This document shows positions 51,061 through 60,491 of a stretch of DNA of 64,000 bases, piece after piece. The stretch comes from Pseudomonas turukhanskensis (GTDB lineage: Bacteria; Pseudomonadota; Gammaproteobacteria; Pseudomonadales; Pseudomonadaceae), in the NCBI RefSeq assembly GCF_027922365.1, contig NZ_BSFN01000002.1, forward strand, positions 372,001-436,000, read 5' to 3'. The translations under genes were made by a program, and so were the position numbers. The notes beneath the pieces are model-generated. The model searched no databases. It saw nothing but the letters and a program-made list of their open reading frames with translations, and was not told the origin of the DNA. The number at the start of each line of letters is the position of its first letter. Positions within the stretch are counted from its first letter, which is position 1.

Positions 51061-52413
51061 ATGGCCGCTCCCTCCAAACGTCTTGAACGCGCGCTGATCA
51101 GTGGCGCGCTGTTGCTGCTCCTGTGGCTGCCGCTGCCCATTGGCAGTAACCGCGACTGGTCCATGGGCCTGCTGGTGTTTCTGTGCTGCGGCCTGGGGGC
51201 CGGCTGGGCGCTGAATGCCTGGCGGCGCAACCGCGACATGGGGCCCACCCTGCGTGCCGGTTTGCCCATGCTCGGTCTGTTGTTACTGAGCCAGCTGTGG
51301 GTGCTGCTGCAATGGCTGCTGGGCATCACGGTCGACACCGCCGCCACCTTCCAATACCTGATGCTGGGCGTGGCCTACAGCCTGCTGTTTGTGTTGGTGG
51401 TGGATCTGTTTCGCACGCGTAAACGCCTGAGCCTGCTGCTCGCCGTGTTAGTGGTGAGCGGCACGTTTCAGGCGTTTTTTGGTGCGGTGATGACCCTGTC
51501 GGGCGTAGAAGGTCTGCTGGTGGGCAGCAAGACCACGTACCTGGGCGATGCCACCGGCACGTTTATCAACCGCAATCACTTGGCGGGGTATTTGGAGTTG
51601 ACCCTGGCGGCCGGGGTTGGCCTGCTGCTGGCGCTGCGTGATGAGCGGCCGTTTCGCTGGATCAATGCGCTGGAGATGCTGCTGGGCCCCAAAGGGCGCC
51701 TGCGCCTGGCGTTGGTGCTGATGACCATTGCGCTGGTGATGAGCCATTCGCGCATGGGCAATACAGCGTTTTTCACCAGCCTGCTGCTGGTGGGTGGGTT
51801 GTTTTTGCTAAGCGACAAAACCCATCGGCTGCGCAATGGCCTGATTCTCGCCAGCCTGGTGCTGATTGACCTGCTGATCGTCAGCCAGTACTTCGGCCTC
51901 GACAAACTGGCCGACCGCATTGCCAACACCCAACTGAGTGCCGTGGTGGTCGATGGCCAGACGGTGCAGGCCGCCAACGAACTGCGTGGCACGGTGTACC
52001 TCGAAGCCTTGCCGCTGGCCCGCGAGCAGTTGCTCACTGGGCACGGCGCCGGCACGTTCGAGGTGCTGTTTGGCAAGGTGGCCAGTGCCGACATTGGCCT
52101 GCACTTCGACCATGCCCACAACGACTACCTGCAGTTTGTGATTGAGTACGGCCTGCTCGGCAGCCTGCCGCTGGTGCTGTTCGTGCTATTGGGGCTGTAC
52201 CACGCCCAGCGCGCCATGTGGCAAGGCGAGTCCACCTACCGGGCCGGGGTCGGCTTTGGCGCCAGCGTCGGGATTGTGGCGCTGCTGATTCACTCGATGG
52301 CCGACTTCAACCTGCAGATTCCGGCCAACGCGGCCACCTATGTGGTGATGTGTGCCATCGGCGTATTGGCCAACAACCACTACCGCGAGCGGCGCACGCG
52401 CGAGCGCAGCTGA
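51061..52413 (+). CDS. O-antigen ligase/Wzy-family polysaccharide polymerase
   Basis: 450 aa, about 11 transmembrane helices (LERALISGALLLLLWLPLPI, LVFLCCGLGAGWALNAW, VALLIHSMADFNLQIPANAA). The long periplasmic loop shows the Wzy_C signature: TGTFINRNHLAGYLELTLAA, MSHSRMGNTAFFTSLL and GAGTFEVLFGKVASADIGLH, FDHAHNDYLQFVIEYGLLGS. The start at 51061 follows AAGGACGCC. It would polymerise or ligate O-chain/exopolysaccharide units; the neighbouring nucleotide-sugar genes support a surface polysaccharide role. It is the only plus-strand gene of the locus. Confidence 0.87.
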   Translation: MAAPSKRLERALISGALLLLLWLPLPIGSNRDWSMGLLVFLCCGLGAGWALNAWRRNRDMGPTLRAGLPMLGLLLLSQLWVLLQWLLGITVDTAATFQYLMLGVAYSLLFVLVVDLFRTRKRLSLLLAVLVVSGTFQAFFGAVMTLSGVEGLLVGSKTTYLGDATGTFINRNHLAGYLELTLAAGVGLLLALRDERPFRWINALEMLLGPKGRLRLALVLMTIALVMSHSRMGNTAFFTSLLLVGGLFLLSDKTHRLRNGLILASLVLIDLLIVSQYFGLDKLADRIANTQLSAVVVDGQTVQAANELRGTVYLEALPLAREQLLTGHGAGTFEVLFGKVASADIGLHFDHAHNDYLQFVIEYGLLGSLPLVLFVLLGLYHAQRAMWQGESTYRAGVGFGASVGIVALLIHSMADFNLQIPANAATYVVMCAIGVLANNHYRERRTRERS

Positions 52414-52414
52414 G

Positions 52415-52777
52415 TCACCAGCCTTGGCGGGCCTGACGCCGGTGCACCAGTTGCTTGACTGACTGCGCCACCGCCAGGCCCGCAAACACGCCGAGGATAT
52501 TGGCGGCGATGGCCGGCACCGATACGGCGCCTTCCGGAAAGAGCCCCTGAAGCAGCTCGAGCATCAACGCGAAGATCAGGCTATAGAGCACCGTCCAGAA
52601 CGCGTGTGTGCTGGCAAATGCCAAGCGCGCCGAGCCCACCAGTGCGGCGAACGCCAGCACATGCAGCAGCAGGTTCTGGGTGTCGTCTGCCACGGGTAGG
52701 GCATGCGGCCTTAACCCGCTGTACACAATGGCGCCCAGCACTACAAAGAAAACCAACCCGCGCAGCAGGCCGCTCAT
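52415..52777 (-). CDS. VanZ-like membrane protein
   Basis: 120 aa with four hydrophobic helices (LVFFVVLGAIVYSGLRPHAL, LLLHVLAFAALVGSARLAFA, FWTVLYSLIFALMLELLQGL, AIAANILGVFAGLAVAQSV). DTQNLLLHVLAF and LELLQGLFPEGA are the VanZ-family signature. Function is poorly known; members often sit in polysaccharide clusters. It starts about 17 bp after the stop of the acyltransferase gene, on the same strand, and ends 2 bp from the convergent Wzy-like gene. Confidence 0.8.
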   Translation of the reverse strand: MSGLLRGLVFFVVLGAIVYSGLRPHALPVADDTQNLLLHVLAFAALVGSARLAFASTHAFWTVLYSLIFALMLELLQGLFPEGAVSVPAIAANILGVFAGLAVAQSVKQLVHRRQARQGW

Positions 52778-52794
52778 GTTGAAACTCCCAGCAT

Positions 52795-53904
52795 TTAGGC
52801 CTCACTTGCCAGTGGTTTATCCCGTCGTTCCATCAGAAATTCGGGCGAAAACAGCAGGCTTACTACGTTGAATTGACGGGTGTTCTTGATCACCACTACC
52901 AGCAGGGGCACCAGCAAGCCGGCACTGAGCAGCAGCAAAAACAGCGCCGAGCTGTCGACGATACCGAGCTTTTTCAGCACGAAGACCAGCACCATATACA
53001 GCGGGTAGTGCACCAGATAGAACACGATCGAGTTGCGGCCGATATAGGTGACCGGCGCCGAAAGCAGGCTGTTGCTGGCCACCACCGCCACCTTGCAGAA
53101 GATCGGTAACGCGGCCAGCACCAGAGGTGCATAACCGGGCCAGGTCTTGCCCACCACGTTGAAATAACCCAGGCCCAGCACCGTCAACGCGGCGGCTGCC
53201 GAAAGTGCCAGCGCGGCGGGGTGGGTGATGGCCTTGAGGTCGATCCTGTTCTTCACCAGGTAGTCACCGGCAAAGAAAAAGATGAAGTAGTAGAACAGGT
53301 CATTGACCTTGTAGATCGGTCGTTCGAAGCCCGGCACGTTGTCGCCATACCCTGGCAGCCACATAAACCACTCGCGTGGCAGGCTGAAGGCGATTACCAA
53401 TGCCAGGCCCACCACCAGCAGCGGGTTGTAGCGACGCAGCAACGGGGTGATGAGATAGAACACGAACAGGTCGTAGAGAAACCAGGTGTAATCGGTTGCG
53501 CCCACCAGCAGGCGCAGCAGGTCATACCAGTCGCCCCAGCGCCCGCCGAAAAACGTCGCGCCCACCTTGTTGATCGAGTACGCAATCAGCGACCAGACCA
53601 CGAAGGGGTAGAGGATATTGTTCACTTTGCCCAGGTTGTACTGGCGCCAGCCTTTGCTCAGGCCGCGGCTTACAAAAAAGCCGGAGAGCAAAAACATGAT
53701 CTCCATGCGCAGCGGCGCGGCGGCGTCGTTGATGCCGTCAATCAGGCGCGCAAAAAGCAGGGTGTCGTTTTCATTGAAGCCGGCAAATGATGCGGTGTGA
53801 ACCAGAATAACCAGAATGATGCTGGTGCCGCGCAGGGTATCTATCCATGCCTGTCGGTCCGTTGCGGGCGTTGCTCGGTCTGTTACTGCGTTGGCCCTAG
53901 CCAT
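52795..53904 (-). CDS. Acyltransferase family 3 membrane protein (1)
   Basis: 369 aa, about ten helices. RQAWIDTLRGTSIILVILVH is the family start with the conserved Arg and the His of the acyltransferase site; FLLSGFFVSRGLSKGWRQYN and FLYDLFVFYLITPLLRRYNP follow. Members transfer acetyl or other acyl groups to surface sugars. It lies in an operon with VanZ, upstream of two further acyltransferases (54026-57252). AAAGGACT stands about 8 bp before the ATG. Confidence 0.88.
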   Translation of the reverse strand: MARANAVTDRATPATDRQAWIDTLRGTSIILVILVHTASFAGFNENDTLLFARLIDGINDAAAPLRMEIMFLLSGFFVSRGLSKGWRQYNLGKVNNILYPFVVWSLIAYSINKVGATFFGGRWGDWYDLLRLLVGATDYTWFLYDLFVFYLITPLLRRYNPLLVVGLALVIAFSLPREWFMWLPGYGDNVPGFERPIYKVNDLFYYFIFFFAGDYLVKNRIDLKAITHPAALALSAAAALTVLGLGYFNVVGKTWPGYAPLVLAALPIFCKVAVVASNSLLSAPVTYIGRNSIVFYLVHYPLYMVLVFVLKKLGIVDSSALFLLLLSAGLLVPLLVVVIKNTRQFNVVSLLFSPEFLMERRDKPLASEA

Positions 53905-53934
53905 TTTTTTAGTCCTTTAAGGCAGACTTTTTAT

Positions 53935-53972
53935 GAGCATTTTTCTGTTTTTTTTAAGATAAAAAAGTGCTC
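53935..53972. terminator. AT-rich hairpin between acyltransferase genes
   Basis: GAGCA-TTTTT and AAAAAA-GTGCTC are inverted around TTTTTTTTAAGATA. It can act as a terminator in either direction or as leader hairpin of the 52795-53904 gene. Confidence 0.4.
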
Positions 53973-54025
53973 TCCGGTGGTGCTTGATCGCGTCGGTTGC
54001 AGTCGGGTTGGTGTGTAGAAACCGG

Positions 54026-55237
54026 TTAGGGGTTCAAGGTTTTTTGCGTGCCCACATCACGCTTTTCCTTGGTGCCAAAGCTCAGCAATCGGGTGCGAAG
54101 ATAGGTCTGCGCGGGGGTTTCAAAGTAGAAGTAGCTGAGCAGACAGAGTGGTATCAACACGGCGAAGAAGATCAGCATCGACAGCTCGCCGTAGAAGAAT
54201 GCCTGGCCCAGGCCCAGTTGGCCGGCCACCACGAAGAAACACAGCTGCAAGGGAAAGTGCAGCAGGTACGACGAGTAGGTGAGGTTGCCCACCATGGCCA
54301 GGCGCCGGCCCAGGTAACCGCGTTTGGTCTCAAGCAGCGCCAGGCTGAAGATGCTCAGTGGAAACAGCACCGCCACCACGATGGCACGGGTGGCGCCATG
54401 TACGGCCTTGTCGGCCAGGCCGGCAAACCGCTCGGGCAACAGGCTTTGCAACAGCGCCTGTACGTGCGGCCAGAACCACGGGCTGTGCACTTCCACGACG
54501 GTAAACACCCACAGCAGCGCCGCCGTGCCCACGGCCCAGGGCAGTACACGGGGCAACCAGCCGCGTGCGCACACGTGCTGGTAGAAACGAAACACCAGCC
54601 CGCCCAGAAAGAACGAGAAAATACCGCGACCGACGATGGGCTCGAGCACCATCACCACCACGCCCAAGGCCAGCATGCCCACATGGGCCCACAGGCGCTG
54701 ACGAAACAGCAGGCAGACAAAAAAGAACACCAGGTACATCAGCACTTCAACCGACACTGACCAGATCGGCCCGTTGAACGATGGCCCTTTTTCAAACCCC
54801 CAACTGGAGGCAAAAAACAGGTTGAGAATGCCGTGGTAGAGGTCGTTGTACGGCACCACAAAGTAGTCGCCGGTATGCGCCAGCACCCAACGCTGAGCCA
54901 CCAGCACAAACACCAGCGTGGCCAGGTGCAAGGGGTACAGCCGCGAAAAGCGCAGCGCAAAAAATGCCCAGCCGCCAACCTCGCGTTGAGCTATCTGCCT
55001 AGCGTAGAGCCAGAAAAAGATAAAGCCCGACAACGAGAAGAAGAAGTCCACCGCCAGCCAGCCGGTTTGATAGAACAGGAAAAACAGGTTGTAGAACGGC
55101 TGCTGCTCCATCTCGTAGGGCACAAAGGTGCTGCCCTGAAAGAAGAAGTGCTGCCAGTGCCAGAACACCACGGCAAGCGCCGCCACGCCGCGGATAAAGT
55201 CCAGGGAGTAAAAGCGCCGGGGGGTGGAATACGTCAT
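54026..55237 (-). CDS. Acyltransferase family 3 membrane protein (2)
   Basis: 403 aa. RFYSLDFIRGVAALAVVFWH carries the conserved Arg and His; AVDFFFSLSGFIFFWLYARQ and FFALRFSRLYPLHLATLVFV follow. About ten helices. An O-acetyltransferase for surface polysaccharide is the likely role. It overlaps the upstream SGNH-acyltransferase gene by 4 bp, so the two are translationally coupled and may modify the same polymer. Confidence 0.88.
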   Translation of the reverse strand: MTYSTPRRFYSLDFIRGVAALAVVFWHWQHFFFQGSTFVPYEMEQQPFYNLFFLFYQTGWLAVDFFFSLSGFIFFWLYARQIAQREVGGWAFFALRFSRLYPLHLATLVFVLVAQRWVLAHTGDYFVVPYNDLYHGILNLFFASSWGFEKGPSFNGPIWSVSVEVLMYLVFFFVCLLFRQRLWAHVGMLALGVVVMVLEPIVGRGIFSFFLGGLVFRFYQHVCARGWLPRVLPWAVGTAALLWVFTVVEVHSPWFWPHVQALLQSLLPERFAGLADKAVHGATRAIVVAVLFPLSIFSLALLETKRGYLGRRLAMVGNLTYSSYLLHFPLQLCFFVVAGQLGLGQAFFYGELSMLIFFAVLIPLCLLSYFYFETPAQTYLRTRLLSFGTKEKRDVGTQKTLNP

Positions 55238-57252
55238 GGGCGGGTGGTCTCAACAAGTGGAACGTCGTGGGCGCTGCTGTCGGTCGTCAGGAACATGCTG
55301 CTGAACAGGGGGCGCAGACGGTCGCCGCCAAATTCGCTCAGGTGATCGTCATCGAAGTACAGCGGGTGGCCGTTTACATCCCCGTAGCACTGGCCGTCGC
55401 GGCATAGCAAGGGCAGGGGGTCGAGAATCACCACCCCGCAACGCGCCGCGGCCATGTCCTGGGTTTTCCAGGCATAGGCATTGCGCTCGTGGTATTCGTC
55501 CAGGCTTATCGATACCCGCATCTGAATACCCATCATCAACGCCCGGCCCATGGTCTTGGGTACATTGCGTTTGAGTTCGGGAATGGGCCGCAGCATGTAC
55601 ACCGGCCGGTGTTTGGCAAAGGCACAGGCGGTATCGATGATGCCTTCACGCAGGGTCTGCAGATACTCAGGGCTGCGCGAGTCAAAGGGTTTGTCCATAT
55701 ACAGTTCGGGCACGGCTACTTCACGGGTGCGGTCGGGCTCGTTGGGGCCCAGCAGGTAGTTGGAGGTGCGGTTGATGATCAACAGCGGCGCACGCTCGTG
55801 TTGGGTGTCGGAGCTCTGACTTTTGCTCGCGATAAAGGTGCCGCATTTATACGTGAGCTGGCCGACGGCCTTGATATTGGCAATGGTTGGGCAGTTGCTC
55901 ATGGTCCAGTCCAGCACATGTTCATCGGTGCTGGGCAGGGCGCGTTCCACTGCGCGAATCAAGGCGCCGGCATGGCTGTCGCCGACGACGATGGCACCAA
56001 GTCTGGGCCCGCCATAGGTGCATTCCGGCACCTGGCTGAATTCGTTCTGCATGCACTCGCCCATGCGCGGGTTTTTGTTTTCGGCCTCGGCGAATACCGC
56101 GTCGATCTCGACCGGCAAGCGGCCGGGCACACCGTGCTGCAAGAGAATGACGCCGGCCGGCAGCATCACCAGCACAGTGACTGCGACGATGACCAGGGCG
56201 CCGATGCGTTGGCGCATCAGGTTGAGGTTGTCGCGTGCCGGCTGCTCGACAAAGCGATACGACAGCCCGCCAAGCAGCGCGGCCAGCAGGATGCCGGCGG
56301 CAATGGCCGGTACTGAGTCCTGGCGTTGCAGGTACACCAGGCTCACCACCAGGGGCCAATGCCACAGGTATAGGGAATAGGAGCTGTCGCCTAGCCACTG
56401 GGCCAGGCGGGTGCCTGTCCACAGAGAGTCCTGGCGGGCAGCCAGCAACACCAGCATGGTCGCCAACACCGGCACGATTGCCCGCCACCCTGGCCACTGG
56501 CTGTTGCTGTCGAACAGCACGATGGTGCCGAGCAACAAGGCGAAGCCGCAGGTTTCCAGCACACGCTGGGTAGCAGGCGTGAGCACCAGGCGCAGGCTGA
56601 GCAGGTACACCAGGCCGCCGGCGAGCATTTCCCAGGCGCGGGTGGGCAACAGATAGAAGGCCGCCGTGGTCTTGATGGGCGTGCCCACCACACACAGCAG
56701 CAGCGACAGCAACAACACGCCGGCCAAGGCAATCGCTTGAGCCTGGCGGCTTTGTCGAAACTTCCAGACCATTACCATAAAGACCGGCAACAGCAGGTAG
56801 AACTGCCATTCCACCGACAGTGACCAGGTGTGCAGCAGCAGCTTGTCGTGGGAGGCGCTGTCGAAATAGCCGTCCTCGCGCCAGAACAGCACGTTGGACA
56901 AAAAGCCCAGTGCGCTGATGGCATGTTTGCCCAGTTGCAGGTATTCGGTGGCCGGCAGCACAAACCAGCCCACCACCATCAACACCAGGCACAGCACCAA
57001 CAGGGCGGGAAGAATGCGCCGGGCGCGCGACAGATAGAAACCGATGATGGAGAACGGCCGCGCCGTGCCGGCCTCCAACCCCCGCAAGATGATCCCGGTC
57101 ATCAGAAACCCGGAGATCACAAAAAACACATCTACCCCAACAAACCCGCCGGAAAACCCGGCTACCCCAAAATGAAAAAGAACTACCGCCACAACGGCCC
57201 AAGCGCGCAGGCCGTTTATGTCCCTACGGAACTTATTATTTGAGCTCTTCAT
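55234..57252 (-). CDS. OafA-like acyltransferase with SGNH domain
   Basis: 672 aa. Residues 1-370 are an acyltransferase-3 membrane domain (FRRDINGLRAWAVVAVVLFH, GVDVFFVISGFLMTGIIL), and about 400-665 a periplasmic SGNH hydrolase-like domain: VVGDSHAGALIRAVERAL (Ser) and YFDDDHLSEFGGDRL (Asp/His). This OafA/OatA-type layout passes acetyl groups through the membrane to a sugar. First gene of an operon with 54026-55237. A 135-bp gap with a GGGGGAGAGAATCCCCCC hairpin separates it from galU. Confidence 0.93.
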   Translation of the reverse strand: MKSSNNKFRRDINGLRAWAVVAVVLFHFGVAGFSGGFVGVDVFFVISGFLMTGIILRGLEAGTARPFSIIGFYLSRARRILPALLVLCLVLMVVGWFVLPATEYLQLGKHAISALGFLSNVLFWREDGYFDSASHDKLLLHTWSLSVEWQFYLLLPVFMVMVWKFRQSRQAQAIALAGVLLLSLLLCVVGTPIKTTAAFYLLPTRAWEMLAGGLVYLLSLRLVLTPATQRVLETCGFALLLGTIVLFDSNSQWPGWRAIVPVLATMLVLLAARQDSLWTGTRLAQWLGDSSYSLYLWHWPLVVSLVYLQRQDSVPAIAAGILLAALLGGLSYRFVEQPARDNLNLMRQRIGALVIVAVTVLVMLPAGVILLQHGVPGRLPVEIDAVFAEAENKNPRMGECMQNEFSQVPECTYGGPRLGAIVVGDSHAGALIRAVERALPSTDEHVLDWTMSNCPTIANIKAVGQLTYKCGTFIASKSQSSDTQHERAPLLIINRTSNYLLGPNEPDRTREVAVPELYMDKPFDSRSPEYLQTLREGIIDTACAFAKHRPVYMLRPIPELKRNVPKTMGRALMMGIQMRVSISLDEYHERNAYAWKTQDMAAARCGVVILDPLPLLCRDGQCYGDVNGHPLYFDDDHLSEFGGDRLRPLFSSMFLTTDSSAHDVPLVETTRP

Positions 57253-57387
57253 TTTGTCGCCTGCTTAAACGACCACTACAGGGGGAGAGAATCCCCCCAC
57301 CAGGTTGTGTCCGCACGACGGTGTCATCAGGTTCGGCGTCACGAGCGCCGTTATATTTGCACCCCATAAAACAATGAGGCGGTGACC

Positions 57388-58221
57388 TTATTTTCCTTTG
57401 AGGTAAAGCTCTTCAAAGCAAAAGTTGGTCGCGTCTACATAGCCTTCAGCACTGCCGCAATCGAACCGCTTGCCTTTGAACTTGTACGCGAGCACACACC
57501 CGGCCTTGGCTTGTTTGAGCAAGGCGTCGGTGATCTGGATTTCGCCATTCTTGCCGGGCTCTGTATCGGCGATCAGGCCGAAGATATCCGGGGTAAGAAT
57601 GTAACGACCGATGATGGCGAGGTTGGACGGCGCATCTTCGGGTTGGGGTTTTTCCACCATGTTGTGCACGCGATACAGATCGTCGCGGATGAGCTCGCCG
57701 GCGATCACGCCGTACTTGCTGGTCTCATCAGCGGGTACTTCCTGAATCGCCACGATGGAGCAGCGGAACTGGTTGTACAGCTTGATCATCTGAGTAAGCA
57801 CGCCGTCGCCGTCGAGGTTGATGCACAGGTCATCGGCCAGCACCACGGCAAAGGCTTCATCACCAATCAGCGGCTGGCCACAGAGAATGGCGTGGCCCAG
57901 GCCGTTCATGGCCACCTGACGGGTATAGGAGAAGGTGCAGCTATCGATCAACTCGCGAGTGCCGGCCAGGAAGTGTTCCTTGGCGGTGCCGCGGATCTGG
58001 TGCTCCAGCTCGTAGCTAATATCGAAATGGTCTTCCAGCGCACGTTTGCCACGGCCGGTGACGATGGCCATGTGTTGCAGGCCGGCATCGCGGGCTTCTT
58101 CAACGCCGTATTGAATCAGCGGCTTGTTGACGATCGGCAGCATTTCTTTAGGCATGGCCTTGGTGGCCGGCAGAAAACGGGTGCCGTAGCCGGCAGCAGG
58201 GAAAAGGCATTTGCGGATCAT
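57388..58221 (-). CDS. galU: UTP--glucose-1-phosphate uridylyltransferase
   Basis: 277 aa from ATG 58219-58221 (MIRKCLFPAAGYGTRFLPAT). The nucleotidyltransferase signature AAGYGTRFLPATKAMPKEML, VLADDLCINLDGDGVLTQMI, GVIAGELIRDDLYRVHNMVE and GKNGEIQITDALLKQAKAG are all present. It makes UDP-glucose for polysaccharide and lipopolysaccharide synthesis. The upstream extension to 58278 runs through a repeat and is not used. galE lies just upstream on the same strand. Confidence 0.95.
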   Translation of the reverse strand: MIRKCLFPAAGYGTRFLPATKAMPKEMLPIVNKPLIQYGVEEARDAGLQHMAIVTGRGKRALEDHFDISYELEHQIRGTAKEHFLAGTRELIDSCTFSYTRQVAMNGLGHAILCGQPLIGDEAFAVVLADDLCINLDGDGVLTQMIKLYNQFRCSIVAIQEVPADETSKYGVIAGELIRDDLYRVHNMVEKPQPEDAPSNLAIIGRYILTPDIFGLIADTEPGKNGEIQITDALLKQAKAGCVLAYKFKGKRFDCGSAEGYVDATNFCFEELYLKGK

Positions 58222-58248
58222 AAGAAGCTCCTTGCGAAGATACATTCC

Positions 58249-58342
58249 TAGGAGAGGCTTAAGCCTTGACGCTTTCAAACATCAAGAACATGGAGGCTCA
58301 AGCCGCTCCTACATTGACGGTGTGACCACATTGACGGTGTGA
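58249..58342. repeat. REP-like palindromes and a 17-bp tandem duplication between galE and galU
   Basis: TAGGAGAGGCTTAAGCC and AGGCTCAAGCCGCTCCTACA arms at 58249-58312 are followed by a direct duplication of ACATTGACGGTGTGAC (58311-58327, 58328-58343) that runs up to the galE stop. Confidence 0.75.
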
Positions 58343-59365
58343 CTAGTGCGCGTACCCCTGCGGGTTGGCTGACTGCCAACGCCAGGTGTCGCTCATCATT
58401 TCTTCCAGGCCACGCGTGGCTTTCCAGCCCAGCTCGGCAGCTGCCTTGGCCGGGTCGGCCCAACACTCGGCAATATCACCGGGGCGGCGGGGCACCAGTT
58501 GGTAGGGCACCGGTTGACCGCTGGCTTTCTCGAACGCCTGAACCATCTGCAGCACGCTGTACCCTTGGCCGGTGCCCAGGTTCCAGATCTTCACGCCGCT
58601 GTCGCCGGCAATGGTCTGCAAGGCTTTCAAGTGGCCGTCAGCCAGGTCTTGCACGTGGATGTAGTCGCGCACCCCGGTGCCATCAACGGTGGCGTAGTCG
58701 TTGCCGAACACCGACAGCTGCTTGAGCTTGCCGATGGCTACCTGGCTGATATACGGCAGCAGGTTGTTGGGAATGCCATTGGGGTCTTCGCCGATCAGGC
58801 CGCTTGTGTGCGCGCCCACCGGGTTGAAGTAGCGCAACAGGGCAATGCTCCAGCGCGGCTCCGAGCGCGCCAGGTCCTGCAGCAACTCTTCCACCATCAG
58901 CTTCGAGCGCCCGTACGGGTTGGTCGGTATGCCCGTGGGGAAGTCCTCGCGAATCGGCATTTGCGTCGGCTCGCCGTACACCGTGGCAGACGAGCTGAAC
59001 ACCAGGCGGTAAACCCCGGCATGGGCCATGGCCTGGCACAGGGTCACGCTGCCGGCGACGTTGTTTTCGTAGTACGAAAGCGGCTTGGCCACGCTCTCGC
59101 CCACGGCTTTGAGCCCGGCAAAGTGCAGCACGGCGCTGATGTTTTTCGAGGCAAACAGCTCATCGAGCAATACCCGGTCACGGATATCGCCCTGAATGAA
59201 TTCGGCCTGCTTGCCGCAGATGCGTGCCACCCGCTGCAACGACTCGGGCGAGCTGTTGCACAGGTTGTCGAGCACCACCACCTCATAGCCTGCTTCGAGC
59301 AGGGCCAGGGTGGTGTGCGAGCCGATGTAACCGGCACCGCCGGTGACCAGAATGGTTTCGCTCAT
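58343..59365 (-). CDS. galE: UDP-glucose 4-epimerase
   Basis: 340 aa. [20 protein letters not shown] (NAD site), [34 protein letters not shown] (YxxxK active site), [20 protein letters not shown] and [20 protein letters not shown] are typical GalE blocks. It interconverts UDP-glucose and UDP-galactose, supplying precursors next to galU. The next gene upstream (59384) is 18 bp away and codes another epimerase, so this is one operon. Confidence 0.94.
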   Translation of the reverse strand: MSETILVTGGAGYIGSHTTLALLEAGYEVVVLDNLCNSSPESLQRVARICGKQAEFIQGDIRDRVLLDELFASKNISAVLHFAGLKAVGESVAKPLSYYENNVAGSVTLCQAMAHAGVYRLVFSSSATVYGEPTQMPIREDFPTGIPTNPYGRSKLMVEELLQDLARSEPRWSIALLRYFNPVGAHTSGLIGEDPNGIPNNLLPYISQVAIGKLKQLSVFGNDYATVDGTGVRDYIHVQDLADGHLKALQTIAGDSGVKIWNLGTGQGYSVLQMVQAFEKASGQPVPYQLVPRRPGDIAECWADPAKAAAELGWKATRGLEEMMSDTWRWQSANPQGYAH

Positions 59366-59383
59366 GGGGCGTTCCGCCTTGTC

Positions 59384-60412
59384 TTAGCGCCACTCTTCCG
59401 GGCAGCTGGTTTTCCAGTCAGCGAAGGCCGTGGCCAGGCTGTACTGGTAGGGGTAGCCGTTTTCCACGAGAAAATGCGGCAGTACATTGTTCGAACGCAC
59501 CAGCTTGCGAATACGCACCGGGCTGAACGGGTGCTTGATGCCCAATGGCCGCGCGATGGCATCGATGCTGTAGGCCACACCCAGCAAAAGCGGGTAGGGC
59601 ACGGCAGGCACTTTGCGTTCGATGGCCGCCACACTGCACACGGTTTCCACGTATTCGGAAATCGATGGGCCAGGGTTCATGGTCATGTTGAACAGGGAGA
59701 AGTGGCCGCCTTGTTCCTTTTGGCGCGCCAGTACCCAGAGCATTGCCGCGCACAGTTCTTTTACATAGGTGCCGGCTTTGCGCGTGGTGCGGTTGCCCAT
59801 GTAGAAGAAGTAACGCTTGATCACCGCTTTCACCAGGCGCGAGACGTTGCCGCCTTCGCCGGGGCCAAACACCACACCCGGGCGCACGATCACCAGGTGA
59901 CGGTTGGCCTTGTCGGCGGCCAGCCAGGTCTGGTGAATCTTTTCTGCGGCCAGCTTCGAGCCGCCGTAGGCGGTGGCCGGCACCGGCAGGGTGCGTTCGT
60001 CTTTCTGCTCTTCGCTCGGGCCATAGGGCGAGATCGAGCTGGTGAAAATCACATCGTTGCAACCCACTTGCTCGGCCCACGCGGTCACGTGTTCGGCACC
60101 CAGCAAGTTGGTTTCGTAGTATTCGAAATCTTCGTGGCCGGGCTCGCGGTGCACGGCGGCGAAGTTGGCGATCAGGGCCACGGTTTCTTCCGGCTGCCAG
60201 GCGATGGGCTGGCGCACGTCACCGTTGATCTCGACGATCTGGGCGCTTTCATGCACCAGACGCGCACGGTAGGGGAAGGGTTTCTGGGTAACCTGCTCTT
60301 TGTCGAACAGGTAGACCTTGTCGTAACCACCCTGGGCAATGAGTTGCTTGGCGAAGAACACGCCAATAAAACCCGAGCCACCAAAAATCACGGCGCAGTT
60401 CATCTGTTCCAT
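59384..60412 (-). CDS. NAD-dependent epimerase/dehydratase
   Basis: 342 aa extended SDR. Start MNCAVIFGGSGFIGVFFAKQ; active-site blocks VIFTSSISPYGPSEEQKDER and ATAYGGSKLAAEKI (YxxxK), then VRPGVVFGPGEGGNVSRLVK. The substrate-binding half is not diagnostic; a nucleotide-sugar reductase or epimerase is likely given galE and the guanylyltransferase beside it. A start at the third Met (60403) is possible. Confidence 0.82.
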   Translation of the reverse strand: MEQMNCAVIFGGSGFIGVFFAKQLIAQGGYDKVYLFDKEQVTQKPFPYRARLVHESAQIVEINGDVRQPIAWQPEETVALIANFAAVHREPGHEDFEYYETNLLGAEHVTAWAEQVGCNDVIFTSSISPYGPSEEQKDERTLPVPATAYGGSKLAAEKIHQTWLAADKANRHLVIVRPGVVFGPGEGGNVSRLVKAVIKRYFFYMGNRTTRKAGTYVKELCAAMLWVLARQKEQGGHFSLFNMTMNPGPSISEYVETVCSVAAIERKVPAVPYPLLLGVAYSIDAIARPLGIKHPFSPVRIRKLVRSNNVLPHFLVENGYPYQYSLATAFADWKTSCPEEWR

Positions 60413-60491
60413 CCTTCAATTCATTTGGCGTAGAGGCGACGGCCAGTAGCCGGTGCACTGCACCGGCGTGGCGACGGACAACCTGAGGGGA